A DNA stretch of 64,000 nucleotides, from assembly GCA_028532985.1 (NCBI GenBank), contig JANCIK010000012.1, positions 1,240,001 to 1,304,000 of the forward strand, given 5' to 3'. The notes under the pieces are model-generated. The model made no database searches and was not told the origin of the DNA. It saw only the letters and a program-made list of their open reading frames with translations. Made by a program: the position numbers and the translations under genes. Positions 1-11,884 of this stretch are shown piece after piece; within the stretch, counting starts at the first letter, position 1, and the number at the start of each line of letters is the position of its first letter. This DNA comes from Stropharia rugosoannulata. Lineage: Eukaryota > Basidiomycota > Agaricomycetes > Agaricales > Strophariaceae.

Positions 1-678
1 AACGTAATGCCGCTAAAGGTCCACAATGGGGTGCGGGCAAAATACTGCCATATGGTGGATGCTGCCAGCATGATATTGAGAGAATCCATGAATGCGAGAG
101 ATGGAAAGTCAGAGCGATTGCATACGGTCGTAAAGAAGAAGGTAGAGAGGAAGCCTATGCTGTTAATATTGCCTATCCTGGCCACATAGGATCGGACACT
201 TCTATTCGAGCGGAAGACCCAGAGCAAGGTGGCAGTGACGATATGAAGCAGGTGTATGATGATATCAAATTGGTATGCTTTGAAAGATATCAGCGGAGAG
301 TGTCGCCTGCGGAGAGATGCAGTTAGATCAGGGTAAGCAGGGCTCGACGGGTTGATACAAGGCAAACCAAGTGATACTCACCCAGCACAGGAGTGTATTC
401 CGTTTACTGCACATACATAATTAACAAGCTTGATGTGAAAGACAATGGGCACGATGGGAAGGGTAAACTGAGCCGTCAGCGGAGTCACTAAAATGATAAT
501 AAAGATTGCCAAAAATATGATGTTGGCTGGGGAGGGGGAAAGGAAATAGGTTGCCCAAAATATGCATACTAGCTGCACGATCTTGAGAACATCTTGTCGA
601 ATGCGGTTAACGGGAAGGCGAGGATGAAGCAAAGTCGTTAGTTCCGCAACGGCGTGGCCCAGCCCGCGTCGAATATCC
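1..678 (-). CDS. Multi-pass membrane protein, unknown family (3' end cut by window)
   Basis: At least two minus-strand exons can be joined in frame. One runs 678-382 and is followed by a donor GTGAGT; the intron is 381-307 and ends in CCGCAG; the second exon runs from 306 to the window edge. The joined frame is open and encodes long hydrophobic stretches (for example VLKIVQLVCIFWATYFL, ANIIFLAIFIIILVTPL, FDIIIHLLHIVTATLLWVF, GFLSTFFFTTV) separated by short polar loops, so an integral membrane protein with four or more helices is likely. The 678 boundary follows a TTTTAATCAG acceptor, so further 5' exons exist; an open minus-strand stretch at 1046-828 could be one but could not be joined convincingly. 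I do not recognise the family and the C-terminus lies outside the window. It may also be a decayed gene. Confidence 0.4.
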
Positions 679-2268
679 CTGATTAAAAGATATTTAGTTC
701 ATACTGGGCGATGGCGGAGTCGAAAAAGAGGTTAACTTGGACATTATGTGCGGATTTTCCAGTCTAGTAGCGGTCCTAAAGCTAGCGAAAGTTGAATGTG
801 GTGCTCCAGGGCTACGCTTTTTCTTTCCTAGGCATGCGGCTTTGGTCTGTCAAGCCTGGAGGACGGGGAGGATGGCCATGACTGGGCTCCTTGACACATC
901 TCCGGCTTCCAATCATTTGCTGCGCGTTTCACGTTGTCACTTGTGTCAACCATCATACATGCTATGCAGTGCCCTAGCAAACTCGAGGGTTCGCAATTGG
1001 GGTTGCCGAACGGCCAGTTGTAAGCATCTACGACACGTTGTTTCACTATTTCATAGGTGAAGTTAACAGGTCAGCTCCGTAGACTGTTGCCTGTGATTCG
1101 GAGGATCGGGTACCTAGGCGGAGCCATTTCGCTCCATTCGACACGTATTTGCAAAGCTTCAGGTCATGATTTAGACGCCCAGGGGTTGGCATCGCCTCTC
1201 ACAGCTTCACTGGTCAACATTCATAGCTCCCCTTACTTTTAATACATACATAACTGGCCATACTGGAACTAAACACTTGTCATGTTTGCTGTTTCATACA
1301 AGTTCCGTATGCTGTTCAGTGTTCTGCATGAAAGTTCGTCTGGTCAGGCCAAATCGGCTTAATGTTTTGTGCTCTATCGAGGGTCTTGGGGATTCAGAGA
1401 GATTTATGAAAATGGCAATATCAAAGTTTTATCGCGTCGACTGGCAGTCGTAAGTGGGGGTTGGACTCGTTAACCTGCGTCAACCGCAAGTCATTGTTGA
1501 GTCATTGCCGTGACATTGATGGATTATGTGGCTGAATCTCACGCCCTAAATTACATTTACCACATTAGCAAATATTGACCAACTTGAGCGTTTTCGGAAC
1601 ACGACAAGTTTGGACAGATAAACTGTCGTCGCTTTCGTCTAGCAAAGAAACAAGAACTGATGAATGGATGGGCAAGAGTATTTAAACAAAATTTCTACAA
1701 ATAATGCTGGCTTTGATATATAGAGTACCACATATCTTGAAAATTCTGAGATTATTCTGACACGCATTCAAGCAACTTGGGGTTTTCAGGCAACATCGAC
1801 TCGGAGGTGAAATGGATATTTTTTGAATTGGAGCCCAGAGTTGAGCCAGATTATGAGTCTATGAGCATTGCGCACGCCAGTGTGGTGTATAGGAGGACTC
1901 GCGAATTACTATGTACATTGTTTGCTAAGTGTAACGAGAGGTTCAACTTTGATGTCCACGCCTAAGCCGCAGCAAGGCAAATTTAACTTGTTTTTGTCGA
2001 TGATAATGATCGATCGTCATTCCATGATCGTGCTATGTAGATTCATTCTCACTGAATTTACTTGCATTTCTAAATGTTAAGGCTTTTATATGAACATTTG
2101 AACCTTCAAGCTTCAAGCGTCATATATAAGTACTGGTGTGGAACCATGTATGAATTCTTATCGTCAATTATGTAAAGTTCGCTTCTGGGGTCAGAGGTAG
2201 GAAATTAAATCCTTGTTGCCGCATAACCTGAACCCTTACCTATTGATTTCACTACGTGTACATATTTT
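679..2268. other. No supported gene
   Basis: Apart from the doubtful upstream exon at 828-1046 (minus), only short ORFs without recognisable domains occur. The stretch presumably holds the 5' regions of the divergent membrane-protein and P450 genes. Confidence 0.5.
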
Positions 2269-4550
2269 ATGGGGAGTATCTCTCTCAGAGATGCTCGGCT
2301 GCTGGCAGTCTTTTGTGGCCAGGTGCGTAACATTAGTATGTGCAAGCACCTATGCTTATCACCAGGCAAACACAATAACAGTTACTACACCTGGCCTTCA
2401 ACAAGTTCGAAGATGACTACTTACCTCAACTCCTGCGTCTGGCAGCCTTCTTCCCCTTGATTCCAGCATATGCGTTCTTTTTGTGCACCAAATCCGTGCT
2501 ACAGGCCCTTCTGACTGGTTATGGCGTGTGCTACGTGGCTCTGTTCTCCTCAATAATCCTCTACCGAATATCGCCATTTCACCCATTATCGAAATATCCA
2601 GGTCCGGTGCTAGCAAAATGCAGCAAGCTGTGGGGGCTATACCAGACAACTACGGGGAAAATGCATGTGGTTTTTGACGACATCCATAGAAAATACGGCC
2701 CAATTGTTAGAACAGGTACGCGTCAATATATGTAGACTCCATAAATTAGAAGGGCTAATTTATGTGTTAAGGGCCAAATGAAATATCCATCTGTGACATT
2801 GATGTGGTTGATTCGGCGCTGGGAAGTAATGGAATGCCCAAGGGTCCCAGTAAGTCGGTCATCATGAGCTATTGAAATATCAGAAAAGTGGCTGAAACAC
2901 TGACCATTTCTGCTCCTCTTTTCAACAGTGTGGAAAGGCCGAGTAAATCCAGAGACGGGAGAAGCGTCTCTGGTTAGTGAGCGCGATGTACGGAGGCACA
3001 TGGAAAGACGGAAGCCATGGAATAAAGGGCTCAGCTCGTCCAGCGTTCGCGAATACGAGCCTTCTCTGCGCAATAGAGTGATCCAATTGGTGAACTCGAT
3101 GCTGGAGAAGTCGGCTGGGAAGCACTATATCGATATATCTACATGGATAACTATGTTTGCGTGCGTAGACTTTCCACTGCCCGAGTACCTCCAGATAGGG
3201 TCTGAAAATTCTGACGTGTCAATGACAGATATGATTTTATGGGCGACATGGCGTACGTTGTTTCCATATTGGCTATGCATAGAAAATCAGACTTGTACTC
3301 ATCATTTCCAAGATTTGGCGGATTAGGATTCGAGCTCATGCGCGATGGAGATGTGAACGGACTTTGGGCGCTAATGGAGCACGGCATTAGGTACTGTTAT
3401 AATCCAACTTATACCTCTCGCCTGATCTCAGCCTATCACATAGAGTTCAAGCTCACACACAGCATATTCCATGGGCGACGAGCCTGTTCCTCAAGTATTC
3501 TTCAATGGGAGCTGCAGCGAAGAAGCTCCGCGCCTTTGTCGGCACTGCGGCAAAACAGCGTGCTGTGCGGGGGATAAGCTCACTAGGCCCAGATCTCAGT
3601 TCATGGCTGGCAAGTAAATATATGATACATTAAACAGCATTTTTATCTAACAGCACTTGTAGTTGGACGAGCTGAACCCATCGACGAATGCGGTGCAGTT
3701 CAAAACCTACGTGCGTGAAGCGCAGTTGATCATTGTGGCTGGATCAGACACCTCGTCCCTCGTCATCAGTAGTCTCTTCCACTATATCTTGAGTAATAAG
3801 GAGTACTTCGAGAGGTCAGTAGTATTCCCAATTACGTTATATTTCTCTTACAACGGCACCGATTATTTAGATTGAGGAATGAGATCGACGAAGCATTCCC
3901 CGCCAAGGATGAGCTGCCCTACGACAACGCAAATAAATTATCCGAGATGCTGTTCCTAAACGCGCTAATGTAAGTCTTTCATCTCACAACATTAACCCCC
4001 GTAGCGTGGTTTACACATTTCTCATTCATCTTCTGCTCGTGCCCAGAAATGAAACGCTGCGAATGACACCGCCTGTTCCAGTCGACCTCCAACGTGGCCC
4101 CGAAAGGGGTTCAGGGGGAAAGTTTCTTGGTTCTGTGTATGTTCGACCGTTACCGTGGGCCGTTAATTAACCCTAGGCTAACTGAGCTGTGGTAGGTTCA
4201 TCCCCGAAGGAACCGGAGTCAACATCGCTCCGTACGTATACTCTAGAGACGCCCGCTATTTCTCGCCGTACCCAGAACAGTTCCTGCCGGACAGATGGCT
4301 CACAGACCCATCGGGAGTCTACCAAACGACCCAAGAAGCTTTCTTCCCCTTCTCCCTTGGCCCAATGAACTGTCCTGGAAAGGGTTTAGCTTTGCTTGAA
4401 GTTCGCATGGTCGTGGCGACCTTAGTACATCAATTCGACATGGATCTTAAGCCTGGCTATGATACGAAAGATTGGGATAAGAAACTCTGTTCTTATTTTG
4501 TCTTCGGTAGGAGGAATATTCCTGTTAGAATAACTGCTAGAGCAAGATAG
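2269..4550 (+). CDS. Cytochrome P450 monooxygenase
   Basis: Multi-exon gene encoding a membrane-anchored haem-thiolate monooxygenase, expected at the ER. The start at 2269 is chosen because this short exon (to 2322) joins in phase to 2382 with no stop; the frame upstream of 2382 is closed. Visible landmarks in order: hydrophobic N-terminus (AYAFFLCT, GVCYVALFSSIILY), proline-rich hinge KYPGPVLAK, C-helix WKGR, I-helix AGSDTSS, K-helix ETLR (ExxR), PERF-like FLPDRW, and haem loop FSLGPMNCPGKGLA with the Cys thiolate. Introns: 2323-2381, 2716-2771, 2850-2928, 3161-3228, one near 3391-3431 (uncertain), 3610-3662 (apparently GC-AG), and more up to about 4196. No frameshift was found, so the gene looks functional. 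Family length is normal (about 550 aa). It lies about 7 kb from a terpene cyclase, so a terpenoid tailoring role is possible but unproven. CYP family not assigned. Confidence 0.88.
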
Positions 4551-4758
4551 AAATATGAATGTTCTACTAGTCATTGATCTTCATTATTGTCTCGTATATG
4601 TGTCCAATGCGGATCCACCTCTGAAGAGTAGAGTATGATCATGTTCGATGTAAAGTCTGGGTCAAATGCATGAGGAATACGAATGATACATAAAAATACA
4701 ATAGAAAATATGCAAAACACAGAAAGCCTATATAGAGAAAATGTTTCAACAGAGGTCC

Positions 4759-7700
4759 CTATGAATAACCAACCGCGTATTTCTTCTTGATATCTCGGGT
4801 GAGAGCACGCAGCATGGCCAGAGTGACCTTGGGAACGTCGTGTTCGGCAGTGCGATCCGTAAGAGCTGCAGACACTGTACTACCCGTCGGTGACGGCGAT
4901 TGTGGGTGAAGATTGCCATTCATCGTTGGTGTAGTCGGCACAGTCCGAACACCATCGGCTTCGAAATCTTCCCCGTCGGTAGACGCGATGGACGCAAGTA
5001 GGCGAGGGCGCTTGGCTTCCGGGCTAAAAGAATAAAACCATCAGTCTACCTGATGGACGCATCTATTGTGTGTATATCAACGTACCTGCCGAGCTCACTA
5101 GTGGCTGTCGACTGGGCTCGCCGTTTTGGTGACCTTCGGGCAGTGAAATTATAGGTCTGACTCAGTTTGAGTTGGAGGGGACGGATAGCCTCTTGGAATG
5201 ACTCTACGGAATTGTCGATTTTGTTTATGAGAATGGCATGCTCGGCGTGGGGATATAGTTGTTGAAGGCGCGTTTTGGCCAGTTGGACAAGATGGTCAAT
5301 GAATACACGACCGGGGAATTCTAAGTAAACAAATATAGAAAGTTGAGTGATATGCGGTGATCAATTGGTATATAGATCATACCTTGACCAACGTTCCTAT
5401 GAGAGTGCATATCTGTCGCAATGATTCGAGATTCTTCATAGAGAGAAAGTTTTGATAGCCAATCGTTGACGGAATCGTAACATGACCTAAAGTAGTCTGG
5501 GTATGTGGTAACCAACACAAGAATAAACAAAGACATACTCGGAATCATTAACTTCATAATTAAAGTCGGGAAGACTAACTCCGGGACCAGAAATATCCAG
5601 TAGCGATTTAATGGAGCTCAAAATCGTATTTAATAGGCTAACTGATGCCTGCACAAGTTGCATGTATAAAACCCAATTGACTGCAGATCACATGAAGTCA
5701 GCAACTTGGAAAACGTAACCGTCCCGGGAGGAACTCACAGCGACCACTGGTATTGCAGCTTTCCAACCATTCCTTCAAAAACAAATCGAATGCAGGATTG
5801 AGCAGTTTGAAGCAGCCCTCGACAGTTAATGTTTTCACCAGCTTCCCTGATATGTCGAGGTTGAGCGTGCCCAAGACAGCGTCAAATTTGTTGTCCAGAT
5901 CTTTCGTGGCTGTTGTAATGGAGAATACTGAGAAACTCTGGATGACAGAATCTGCGACGAGCTTCGAGATCTGTAGTCGTGCGGATTAAAAATTGTAATA
6001 GAGAAAGAGAGATACCACACAAACCATTGTGTCGAAATCCGAGATCGAGGATCCATCTGGCGAATCCCAAGAGATGACGAGGAGAGACGGGATGAAATGT
6101 CGTTTGGGGGATAGTGACTTGATGATATCTCGGAGCCTCGAGCAGTCATCAAGCACGCGATATTTCCTAGGAATGCCCTGTCAAGAAAAGTTATGGTACC
6201 AAAATACAAGTGGAAGTTACCTTTCCAGTTCATCGGAAACATCAGTCAAAGGAGTAGCCTCAAAGACAATTAATCCCGGGTATCCTACACCCTTCGACGC
6301 ACTCGCCGACGACAGGGGTATTGAGAACGCGAATTCTGATGCCCATGACCCTGAGTCGGGAACATCGAACTTTCGTTCTAACCAAATCGCAGTTGCGTCG
6401 CTTTCAGGGTTCATGGAAAGCCATATATTCCATGGCATCTTCAAAGCTGCCGCATTAAGCTTGCTGACATGTTTCCGTGCAACCTGCAAAAACGAGCCCT
6501 TCGCCCAACGCAGTTCGTGCTCCTTGTGATTCTACGTGATGGTGGTGGTGGTGGTGGTCGGTAGCCAAGACATGACGGATGAATACGTGAGGGCGCAGCG
6601 AAAAAAAGAAAGAAACAATAGGTCAGGTCCACGAACAACACCTCACAAGGAAAAGATAAAGGAACGCATGGCACCTCTTTAAATCGTTCTGCGAGCTCTT
6701 CGTCGGTCCGCGGGGGACGGTATGCTCCCGACATGCGCTTCCTTGCACGTTTCTTCATCGGGGATGGTTCGTGCTCGCCGTTTGTTACCCCGTTCGTCGA
6801 CACCCTCCGCCTTTTATCCATGCCCCTCCCAGTACCATTGACGTGCCCGTTGATACTGGACGCAGGTGAGGCCCCCCGTGTAAGTTGTAATTTCTCGCGG
6901 TACTCTTCATCATGCTTCCGCGCCTCCAAATACGCAGCCCTGTCCGTCACGCACTGCACCCACCGCCTGAACGCATTCCGCACAATCATTCCCCTCCGTG
7001 CAAACTCCAGCGCTTTCTTTTTCATCTCCTCGACCTCATCCACATCGTACGCCGGTCGCTCGGGATTCTTTCCTTTCCTCCCACTAGAAGGAGGCGACGC
7101 AGCACTAAACCGCCTTGACGTTTTTGGGGTCGACAAGGGCGTAAAATTATGGAAGGGCCTGGCGCTTGAGGTCGTAGGCGATCCCATGACAAGGGGGCTG
7201 AGAACATCCTGACTGCTTGAGGTAGGGGAGGAGAAATAACCAGAGCTCGAACTCTCCAATGTATTCCTGAGATGTCCTAGGAGCGCGCTTTGTGGTTGAA
7301 GCACGGTTGTTGGCGTAGAGGGTAAAGATATAGGTTGGATCTTTGACATTGGTGGTGGAACGGCTGGGGAAGGCGCCCCGGACGATCCAGACGACGAAGA
7401 CGATGTATTCGTGTTAATTTTCAAAATGGGAGGGGGAACGGGACGATTGAGGGGTGGCGTCAATGATTTTGTGCTGTGGTGGGTCGGTTTACTTAAGTTG
7501 AAGAGAGAAGGTTGAGATTCGGCGGATGAAGATATAGTGCCGAATAGCATTGCTCCCTGGAAAGAAGGCATCGCATTCGTGCCAAGCTGACTAGCGGGTG
7601 CAGGTACTGGTGCAGGTGATAAGTCAGGTTGGGATATAGACCCTCGAGAACCATTTATGGGGGATTGTAAAGGTTGAGAAAATATGGAAGATTTGGACGG

Positions 7701-10137
7701 CGGTGTAAATTCCGGTGCTGTAGGGTTCAGAGAAGCTGTTGAGGGAAAGTGTACTTTTGCACCTCCAAAGATAGATGTAGGGGGTTTGGGCTGCGGTAGT
7801 TCGTATGGTCGCACAGGGGATCCTTCAGGCGTCGTACTTACTACGGTTTCTGCAACTAGATAATTGTTATGAGTATCGATATTCTGATATAAAAAGTATG
7901 TCTTACTGGATGCGTTTGCCGCGGGACTGATGGTTGAGAATAAGGATGTCGGTGCAAAAGGTGATACAGAAGAGCTCTGTTGGGGAGGCCGTGCCGAACT
8001 AGGGATTGCTGACGTCGTAGCGGCCGTGAATGTTGTGCCACCAACATTCCCAAAGACCGAAGGGGCTGAGAAAATGGATGGGGTAGATCCTGATGAAGGT
8101 GCAAATGCAGAACCTCCAAAAACAGATTGTCCGCCAAATGGGTTAGGTTTTGCGACCAGAGCAGCAAATGCTGATGGAGCAGCGGGTGTCGAAGTTGATG
8201 CTGGAGTGGCTTGAGGAATAGTGGTGACATTCGTGATAGGTCGAAAAGAAATAGGCTCCAATGACTGAGATGTTGACTGCCCTTCCTCAGGCTCCTGTTC
8301 TGCTAATTCATCGTATTCGCCTTCTTCGTCCCCACCTTCTTCATAATACTCCTCGTTCTCCTCGTTTTGGTCCTCTTCCTCACCCGCCATTTCCTCCACC
8401 TGTTGATCCGCGTCATTATCATGTACTTCGGGAAGATGACGATCTGAAGAAACGCCGTTGATGATGTCTGAGATGCTTAGATCCCCCCGGATAGCCTCGA
8501 TGTCGTCTATAGTGTCCTTGCCAAACAATCGCTCAAGCAAGCACGCGACTAAGTAGACCATCACAGTGCTTCCTTGCTCCTTCAGAACCATAGCTAGTTG
8601 ACCAAATAATTGCATGCCTTCTTCTGTGACAACCAATTTGGAAGTTTTGCTGATTGGTGCACTTTTTTCTTGCACATGCAGGCGGAATGCCGTCGTAAGC
8701 TTGAACACCGGATGTGAGGTAATGTAATCCGGAATGTCTTCATGGCGTTCCTTCTGATCGCGAATGTGAATGAGACGATGATAAACGCGCATTTCGAGTT
8801 CAGTCGGGGATTCGTATCTCCCTCGTTGGTCTTCGTAGAACTCTTTTAGACTTTGAAGGGCTGTGGACAACTTTGTAAGAGTTATGAGACAGCTATAGAT
8901 TCAGACCTACTATTCATAAGCTGTTGTTCTTCAAGTGGTATAGAGAATGATGGTCGATCTCGTTCGAAATGCAAAGCGAGGATATGGAAACGAGCACAAC
9001 GGTCATGACATTCAATGGCTAGCTTCCCTGTTATATGCTGCATTGTGAAGTCGTTACGAACAGAACGGGAACGATCACGAATGAAGTTAAATGTTGCTGA
9101 AAATCCGCAACGAGGGAGAAGGACACAGAAAAGGTAATCCAATGTTCGCTTTCAAGTATAAATGAGTGGCCTGCAGGAACGCTGATGAACAAACCTACCT
9201 TTAACACTTCGGGGGGACGAAGATCTGATGGCAGAGTCTTGTCACCTGCAGCGCGCTCGTACATCTTGACTGCTCGGTTATGGTCGACTCTCTTGGTACC
9301 GGGTATCTTGAAGGATGTGAGTGCGAGCTTCTTTCATTGATACAGACTTACTGTCTCCCATTCAAACAGGTTGTTTTCACGTTCGCGTCGATACCTCTCG
9401 AAACGCGGGCACATGTCCATGCATGTCCCGACAATGGATATAGCGTCTTCTAAACGTTTGGGCACCAGTGGATCGTCCATTTTCCCCTCGGCAATAGCAG
9501 TCTTCCTCTCTTGTTCACGGGCTTTTACCAGCTAATGTGATACTCAGAAGCAAACTTTGCAGAAGTTGACGTCACATACCTCCTGGTAGAACTTCTCTCG
9601 CTCTTCTGCGGTTTCCAGTTCTGGTTCGTGTATTATGGGGAATAACTGTCCTTCCTCAAGCTGGGGCTCAACGTATTCGGTTTCCGTATGGCAATCTTCG
9701 TCCCCCTCGTAGGCGTCGTCATCTTCCTCATCCCCGAGCGTCTCGCGCTGATGTACAGGTTGCCGTGCCACGGGTTCGCGGTTGGGTCGAGGACTCCGCG
9801 ATGGCGAATGATTCAGCCGGATAGAGACGTTATGGAACATTGGCTTCGCCCCACGAGTAGACCCTCTTCCCCGTCCTCCCCCGCGGTGTCCCCCTCGCTC
9901 CCAACGCTCGCTATCGGAGTTCATAGACGTACTACGCGCATTGTTTCCATCGGCCGCAGACCAATGTTTGTTCCTCGAATGAGGCCGGCTTCTAGAGCTG
10001 CCTCCGTCGTGGTTTAGATGTCCGCGCCCCCGAGATCCCCTAGTATGGGAGGAGCCATCCATGACGGTTGAAGGTGTGGGGACACTCGCGGCTAGCAAGG
10101 AGAAAGGCAAGGAGTCGTCGGAAGTAAACAAAGCCAC
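4759..10137 (-). CDS. SAC3: SAC3/GANP family nuclear mRNA export factor
   Basis: Large multi-exon gene for the TREX-2 scaffold that links transcription and mRNA export at the nuclear pore. The N-terminus is Arg/Gly/Ser-rich. The SAC3 core follows over exons 9531-9352, 9306-9199, 9148-8911 and from 8860, with GTCMDMCPRFERYRRE, RAVKMYERAAGDKTLPSDL, FIRDRSRSVRNDFTMQH and HDRCARFHILAL. Next come an acidic linker and a long low-complexity region with repeated SxFG/SIF motifs (about 8140-7500). A helical stretch near 7070-6890 (VEEMKKKALEFARRGMIVRN) resembles the Sus1/Cdc31-binding CID, inferred by position. Exons 6522-6221, 6166-6025 and 5970 onward encode the fungal C-terminal extension, ending at 4759. 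Introns include 9579-9532, 9351-9307, 9198-9149, 8910-8861, 7906-7856 and 6674-6523. The frame is intact throughout; about 1,500 aa. Start could instead be the ATG at 10062. Confidence 0.92.
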
Positions 10138-11884
10138 ACAACGCTCTCTCTGTCAATCCATCATAGCCACCGGCCCCTGGCCCAACTCTGAGCAACTCTG
10201 GCCATAGCTTGGCCACAGCAGACCCCAGTATGAGCGAAGTTTGCTCAGTATTTGCTACTGCATGCGTGGATGTCTGCGCAGGAATACTTCTTGACTTCAT
10301 GTCGCTAAGTAAGTGTCATTATGAGCTTGTTATGAGCATTGTCATATTTCGCGTGGCTAAGACCATTCGCCAGGGCATTCATGCACCGAGAATTTATGTC
10401 GCTGCTCAGCGTGTAACTGTTGCAAACAGCCAGCGGAGGATAACATACCCGAGAGGCGCAGTCTCCTCCCTGATCAAGGGCAACGAAACGCACAACCCAC
10501 CGCTCAAACCGACATGCAATATTCACGATCATGATCATATTTGTACAAGCTCACTACCTACTTCGCGCATATACCCAGGCATCGCGACTATCTGTTTGTC
10601 AGTGACAATTTCTTGAGGCCGAACGATGATAAGCAGCTTCAATATTGCTCAGTGTACCATATTGTTTGTACGTACTGATACTTCACTCCGGATATTTGCA
10701 TAATTAGTATTCGAAATTGGCACGCCTAGCTGTATAAATGCTCACGAATTGTCAATAGATTTAATGGGACTTAGTTTTATATTTCTTGGTCCAACATCCC
10801 TTGCGGAATCAACCTGCGGTATCGACGACTCCCGTTTGCATGGGTTCGCTCAAAGGCGGGATCTCAAGCTTCAAAGACTCTAAATGGAGCATTAAATCAA
10901 TCTTTGCTGGAATACATATCTTTTTAATCGCGATTATTTCCCTCGAAATCTCTGAAAGCAACCAAAACACGTCTTTCAATTGCTAGTAGGTCAGTGGCCA
11001 CCCACTTTTTTTTTGTTTTTTTGTTGTATTACTGTCTATTTAGCTCGCGCTACTATAGACCTTACTCTAATGGTATTTTGCTTGTACTTTAGGTTTAATA
11101 TTGATTCCCCATTCCCACTCTCTACCTGTCGGAAGTTTGTCTCGAAGACTTGGTTCCAAGGCGTTAGTGGGTTTGAGTTACCGTAGGTTGCTTGGCATCC
11201 GTTTCCGTTTGTGCCCCGCCTCGCATTAAGCTGAGGGGTGGCCACCCACTATTGCTCATATTTGCCATTAATTGCTTATTGATGGGCCTTGCAACATAGA
11301 TTGCGTCACAGGATGGACCGCGTCATTTCTATAAATCGTTGTCGCCCATGTCTTGCATCAGCTTGCTTCTATGTAAGTATTAAATATAATGGAAAGGCGA
11401 CGTGTTCATTAAAGCAAAACGCGACCATCAAGGAAAACACCGATTGTAAACTCCATTCTCTCTTCCCTGGTAATGGAAGCCCAAACGGAAACCAGGTTGG
11501 TCTTTCTGGATGAAATGAAGACAATTAACTTATCCTGCGTTGATAACAAGTACGCTTTAAACATAGAGTCTGTTGCAGTTCACGCGCTTGTAGTGTACGT
11601 AGGTGACTGTATTCGTTAGAGTACGTACGGAATAACTATCTACTATAAAACTGTCTGAGTGCCCATAAGGGGCAACTCCTATAGCTCGTTACCATAAACG
11701 GTATGAGCGCCTAAATCGTCGACCTTCAACAGAGTCAATATTATCTACCAATTTATCCTTTTAATACCTTCAAGATTGTAATCTCGACTGATGTCCAGAA
11801 AGTATGTAATATTCGAAAACCGTGGATACGAAGGTAACGAATTTGACCTATTAATCAATGTGCGTCTATTCCAAGGCAAACCAA
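10138..11884. other. Intergenic, no supported gene
   Basis: AT-rich DNA between SAC3 and the terpene cyclase. ORFs here are short, lack domains and do not join across plausible splice sites. It presumably holds the SAC3 promoter and the 3' flank of the cyclase gene. Confidence 0.5.

Noticed and set aside
6733..7212. 159-codon plus-strand ORF opposite SAC3
   Set aside because: Antisense shadow of the conserved SAC3 C-terminal helical region.
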